DNA of 34,413 bases from Nitrososphaerales archaeon (GTDB lineage: Archaea > Thermoproteota > Nitrososphaeria > Nitrososphaerales > CADDZS01). Positions 32,093-34,413 of this stretch are shown one piece after another (the stretch's first letter is position 1; every line of letters begins with the position of its first letter). The notes beneath the pieces were generated by a model that was given only the letters and a program-made list of their open reading frames with translations, made no database searches and was not told the DNA's origin. The position numbers and the translations under genes are program-made. The stretch is from positions 1 through 34,413 of the forward strand of contig JASHPQ010000118.1 of the NCBI GenBank assembly GCA_030037995.1. The letters are read 5' to 3'.

Positions 32093-33238
32093 ATGATGGA
32101 AGCAGAACAGGAGAAAAAGAAAGCTGAACTAGCCGGTCCCGGAATCGGGACTTACGAGGAAGTCGAGCGGATCCTTCCGGAGGATTATAACTCGATACTA
32201 AACCGCAAGGACACGCAGAAGGCGGTCTATGCGGTCAAGAACTACATAGAGGAAAATCTGTGTCGGCAGCTGAACCTGATGATGGTTCAGGTTCCGCTGA
32301 TCGTTGATGTCGAAAGTGGGATCAATGACATGCTCGACCGCGATGGTTCGCGAACGCCGGTGCAGTTTCACATCTCCAACGACTACAATAAACATCCCGT
32401 TGACGCCCAAGTAGTACAAGCAGCTACAAAGTGGAAGCGGGTCGCCCTAAAGGAATTCGGAATGAATGTGGGTGAAGGTCTTTGCACAGACATGCGAGCC
32501 GTCAGGAAGGACTACTTCCTCGACCACGATCACAGCGCATACGTGGATCAGTGGGACTGGGAAAGAGTTGTAACTGAAGATCAGCGAAACCTAGATCTTT
32601 TGAAGGAGGTTGTAGGAAGAATCTGGACAGTGCTGAAAGGTGCTGAGAGTCGCGTGCAGGAGCTCTTTCCGGAGTTGAAAGACAACAGGTATCCAAATCT
32701 CCCGGATGAGATCAAGTTCATCCACGCCGAGGATATTCTCGACATGTACCCGGACCTGCCCAGAAAAGAGAGGGAAACTGCAATCTTGCAAAAATACCCG
32801 GCGGTTTTTATCATCGGTATTGGCTGGGTCCTCAAGGACGGCTTTCCTCACGAGATGAGAGCGGCCGATTACGACGACTGGGTGACGGAAACTGTTTCCG
32901 AGGACGGCCGGCCAATGCACGGCTTGAATGGAGACATCCTCGCTTGGAATCCGGTCACAGAGCGCAGGCATGAGCTGTCGTCAATGGGAATCCGAGTGAA
33001 TGCGACGACGTTACGACAGCAGCTCGAAATCAGCCACCAGCTGGCCTGGCTCAAGCTCCCGTATCACCGTTCAATAATCAACGGAGAGATTCCGCTGAGC
33101 ATCGGCGGAGGAATCGGCCAATCTAGAACATACATGCTGTTGCTAAAGAAGGCGCACCTCGGTGAAGTCAGTGTCAGTGTTTGGCCAAAGATCTTGAAAG
33201 AGATCAGCGCAAAAAAGAACATCCATGTGCTCGAGTGA
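32093..33238 (+). CDS. asnA: Ammonia-dependent asparagine synthetase (aspartate-ammonia ligase)
   Basis: This 381-residue enzyme would make asparagine from aspartate, ammonia and ATP. It carries the AsnA-specific blocks in order: ATKWKRVALKEFG, GEGLCTDMRAVR, HSAYVDQWDWERV, VFIIGIGWVLKDG, MRAADYDDW, GLNGDILAWNPV, ELSSMGIRVNATTLRQQL and SIGGGIGQSRTYMLLL. These match the E. coli AsnA type, a class II tRNA-synthetase-like fold, and not the glutamine-dependent AsnB. It has about 35 extra N-terminal residues that are charged and probably flexible. The ATG at 32093 lies 21 bases after the permease stop, so they are likely one transcript. With the aminotransferase and amidohydrolase of the divergent operon it suggests recapture of ammonia. 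Confidence 0.95.
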   Translation: MMEAEQEKKKAELAGPGIGTYEEVERILPEDYNSILNRKDTQKAVYAVKNYIEENLCRQLNLMMVQVPLIVDVESGINDMLDRDGSRTPVQFHISNDYNKHPVDAQVVQAATKWKRVALKEFGMNVGEGLCTDMRAVRKDYFLDHDHSAYVDQWDWERVVTEDQRNLDLLKEVVGRIWTVLKGAESRVQELFPELKDNRYPNLPDEIKFIHAEDILDMYPDLPRKERETAILQKYPAVFIIGIGWVLKDGFPHEMRAADYDDWVTETVSEDGRPMHGLNGDILAWNPVTERRHELSSMGIRVNATTLRQQLEISHQLAWLKLPYHRSIINGEIPLSIGGGIGQSRTYMLLLKKAHLGEVSVSVWPKILKEISAKKNIHVLE

Positions 33239-33621
33239 AGGGCATACCCTGATTACGATTCCAGGCAGCTAGGGTTCAGACAGAAGCCCCTATAGTCTGA
33301 CTTTCAATATCGCTGTATCTAAAAGACTGATGACGTTGAAGCACTGCCCACCTATAAGATGAAATCGACATTTTAGGGCATTCTGGTTTTGATCGAGCAT
33401 ACCGTTTAGAAGCTCAATTTGAAGGGCAACGGAGCTAAAATCCTTCTTTCCCTCGTCGAGTTCATCTGCTTTGGTGAATTCCTGGGTCACCAAGTTGAGA
33501 CACCGAGAGCGCCGCGTTTACTTCGTTCGCTTGCTTTCCTGCGAGCCGCAGATTCTTTAGCCGGTTGTCAAGCGAAAAACGATGGATCAAAGTTTCCCGA
33601 CGCGATCTTCGGACCTTTTAA

Positions 33622-33771
33622 TTGACTGAAATTTCTGTGAGCGAAGAGACAATTGAGACCCGGCTAGCCACCGATCCATGGACGGAAATCAAATTATTGA
33701 AAATTACCAAAGATCGAGCTTTGGGAGATCCTGCTGCAAAAGGCAGATTTTTAGACGGCAGATCCCCTTAA
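33622..33771 (+). CDS. Possible small protein (49 aa), weak
   Basis: A TTG at 33622 directly after a stop opens 49 codons with a mixed, charged product containing ETRLATDPWTEIKLLKITKD and ending FLDGRSP. Composition is protein-like, but there is no family match, no good promoter and no Shine-Dalgarno site. It ends just before the inverted repeats. It may be a remnant or chance. Confidence 0.2.
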   Translation: MTEISVSEETIETRLATDPWTEIKLLKITKDRALGDPAAKGRFLDGRSP

Positions 33772-33774
33772 GAG

Positions 33775-33822
33775 ACGGTAAATGCAAAGCGAACGGACAC
33801 ATTTACCGTGTCGGACACACGG
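33775..33822. repeat. Overlapping inverted repeats (two alternative hairpins)
   Basis: ACGGTAAATG (33775-33784) and CATTTACCGT (33800-33809) form a perfect 10-bp inverted repeat with a 15-base loop. The right arm overlaps CCGTGT (33806-33811), which can pair instead with ACACGG (33817-33822). A later TGCATT (33827-33832) could also pair with AATGCA (33781-33786). The hairpins are mutually exclusive. This could be a regulatory leader, a small RNA, a protein-binding site or a mobile-element remnant. Confidence 0.5.
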
Positions 33823-33895
33823 ACCTGCATTGAGTGCACGAGAAATCACTCGGACTATTTTAAAGTCCTCTAAGCGAACATGACCGCCTTATGGG

Positions 33896-34413
33896 TTGAT
33901 TTCGTTGAAAACAAGTACTGGCACTTTGCACGGAGAACAGAACCGAGAAAAACAAGAGCAACCCGATTTCGGAACCTATCACCACTCGACGCCCCGAGGT
34001 TCCGCCCAGCTAAGAGAGGCGATCAAAATTCTCTTTATTGAGGCCTTCCACAGACTTCCCTTTTCCAGAGACCAGAATGTCAAAGTACTTGACGTGGGTT
34101 GTGGCCTGGGGTTTACTTCGTGCACCTGCGCCGAGTACTATGCGAGCGCACTGGTGACCGGAATCGATACGTTCGAACATGCTAGCCTCCACGGCTCGAG
34201 CCTCGCGAAGGCGAGAAAGAACGCCAAGATCCTTGGATTATCGGACAGGGTGCGATTCCAGAAAGGAGATATTTTCCGTTCAAACTATAGACGGGGTAAC
34301 TTCGACCTTATTGTTTCCAATCTGGTCTTCCACAACTTTGGAAAGAAGCGTTTCGACGCGTACACGCGTCTAGCCTCGTGGACGCCTCCTGGCTCATACG
34401 TGTTACTCGGCGA
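33896..34413 (+). CDS. Class I SAM-dependent methyltransferase, cut by window edge
   Basis: This frame is open from just after a stop at 33881 and runs off the right end. It encodes an N-terminal segment with GTYHHSTPRGSAQLREAIKI, then VKVLDVGCGLGFTSCTCAEY (motif I, SAM binding), VTGIDTFEHASLHGSSLAKA (post-I acidic Asp), VRFQKGDIFR (motif II region) and FDLIVSNLVFHNFGKKRF (motif IV-like). The fold is clear but the substrate is not; the C-terminus is missing. TTG codons at 33896 and 33905 are both possible starts. A TATA-like tattttaa at 33856-33863 would start transcription around 33886, ten bases before the first. It is the only gene after the inverted-repeat region. Confidence 0.8.
   Translation, partial: MISLKTSTGTLHGEQNREKQEQPDFGTYHHSTPRGSAQLREAIKILFIEAFHRLPFSRDQNVKVLDVGCGLGFTSCTCAEYYASALVTGIDTFEHASLHGSSLAKARKNAKILGLSDRVRFQKGDIFRSNYRRGNFDLIVSNLVFHNFGKKRFDAYTRLASWTPPGSYVLLG

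Larger units (their letters stand above)
33239..33895. other. Largely non-coding region with strong inverted repeats
   Basis: These 657 bases after asnA lack a convincing gene. Short open frames occur on both strands (minus 33290-33493, plus 33419-33625, plus 33622-33771) with no recognised product. The direct repeat ggcagat occurs twice near 33741 and 33757. The inverted repeats at 33775-33822 are described separately. A TATA-like tattttaa at 33856-33863 probably drives the methyltransferase gene. Confidence 0.45.

Noticed and set aside
33329-33390. Possible C/D-box guide RNA (gactgatgac)
   Set aside because: A C-box-like TGATGA is present, but no D box (CTGA) at a fitting distance follows.
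33290-33493. Minus-strand 67-codon frame (contains LQIELLNGMLDQNQNALK)
   Set aside because: Composition is acceptable, but there is no promoter, no ribosome site, no family, and the opposite strand is equally open.
1-34413. tRNA, rRNA, CRISPR arrays, complete insertion sequences
   Set aside because: None seen on reading both strands: no T-loop/anticodon arrangement, no regularly spaced repeats, no transposase motifs. A covariance-model search would be needed for certainty.

Overview
The window reads as archaeal chromosome. TATA-like boxes lie about 25-35 bases before many starts, many apparent transcripts are leaderless or nearly so, and TTG and GTG starts are common. Gene content also fits: HxlR-type and winged-helix regulators, DUF1512, UPF0182, archaeal VapB/VapC-type genes, a VKOR and an S53 sedolisin with a Sec-type signal. 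The mix suggests a heterotrophic Nitrososphaeria- or Thermoplasmata-like lineage. That placement is an inference from gene families; no rRNA or tRNA gene was seen. Both ends cut a gene: a D12-class DNA adenine methylase at the left edge and a SAM methyltransferase at the right.

Layout. 0-4.4 kb: methylase fragment, a GT-C type membrane glycosyltransferase with an extracellular N-terminal domain, a zinc-ribbon/PH-like protein, then a compact HxlR regulon (SnoaL-like protein, VOC protein, HxlR regulator). Two identical copies of an inverted-repeat operator mark that regulon. 4.4-10.5 kb: a structured terminator, a large UPF0182 membrane protein with a small membrane partner, several very small Cys/His proteins, a DUF385-type protein, a membrane protein with a DHp-like helix, and a frameshifted zinc-ribbon gene. 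10.6-18.2 kb: VKOR; a three-gene operon of two membrane proteins and a winged-helix regulator; a membrane histidine kinase, a lone receiver domain and a winged-helix protein, all co-oriented; an unknown Cys/His protein; and an LCM-type methyltransferase. This stretch looks more AT-rich by eye than its flanks. 18.2-26.2 kb: pyroglutamyl peptidase, a large secreted S53 protease, DUF1512, a solitary VapB antitoxin without its toxin, a double-CDGSH iron-sulfur protein, and an intact AbrB-type antitoxin/PIN toxin pair.

26.3-33.2 kb is the most coherent metabolic block. A minus-strand run (nucleotidyltransferase-like protein, metallophosphoesterase, PuuE-like amidohydrolase of the CE4 fold, class I aminotransferase) diverges from an APC-family permease followed by an AsnA-type ammonia-dependent asparagine synthetase. 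Together these suggest import of a nitrogen compound, hydrolytic opening of it, transamination, and recapture of ammonia as asparagine. The extracellular sedolisin and cytosolic pyroglutamyl peptidase fit a peptide-using lifestyle. The last 1.2 kb before the right edge is mostly non-coding, with strong inverted repeats ahead of the partial methyltransferase gene.
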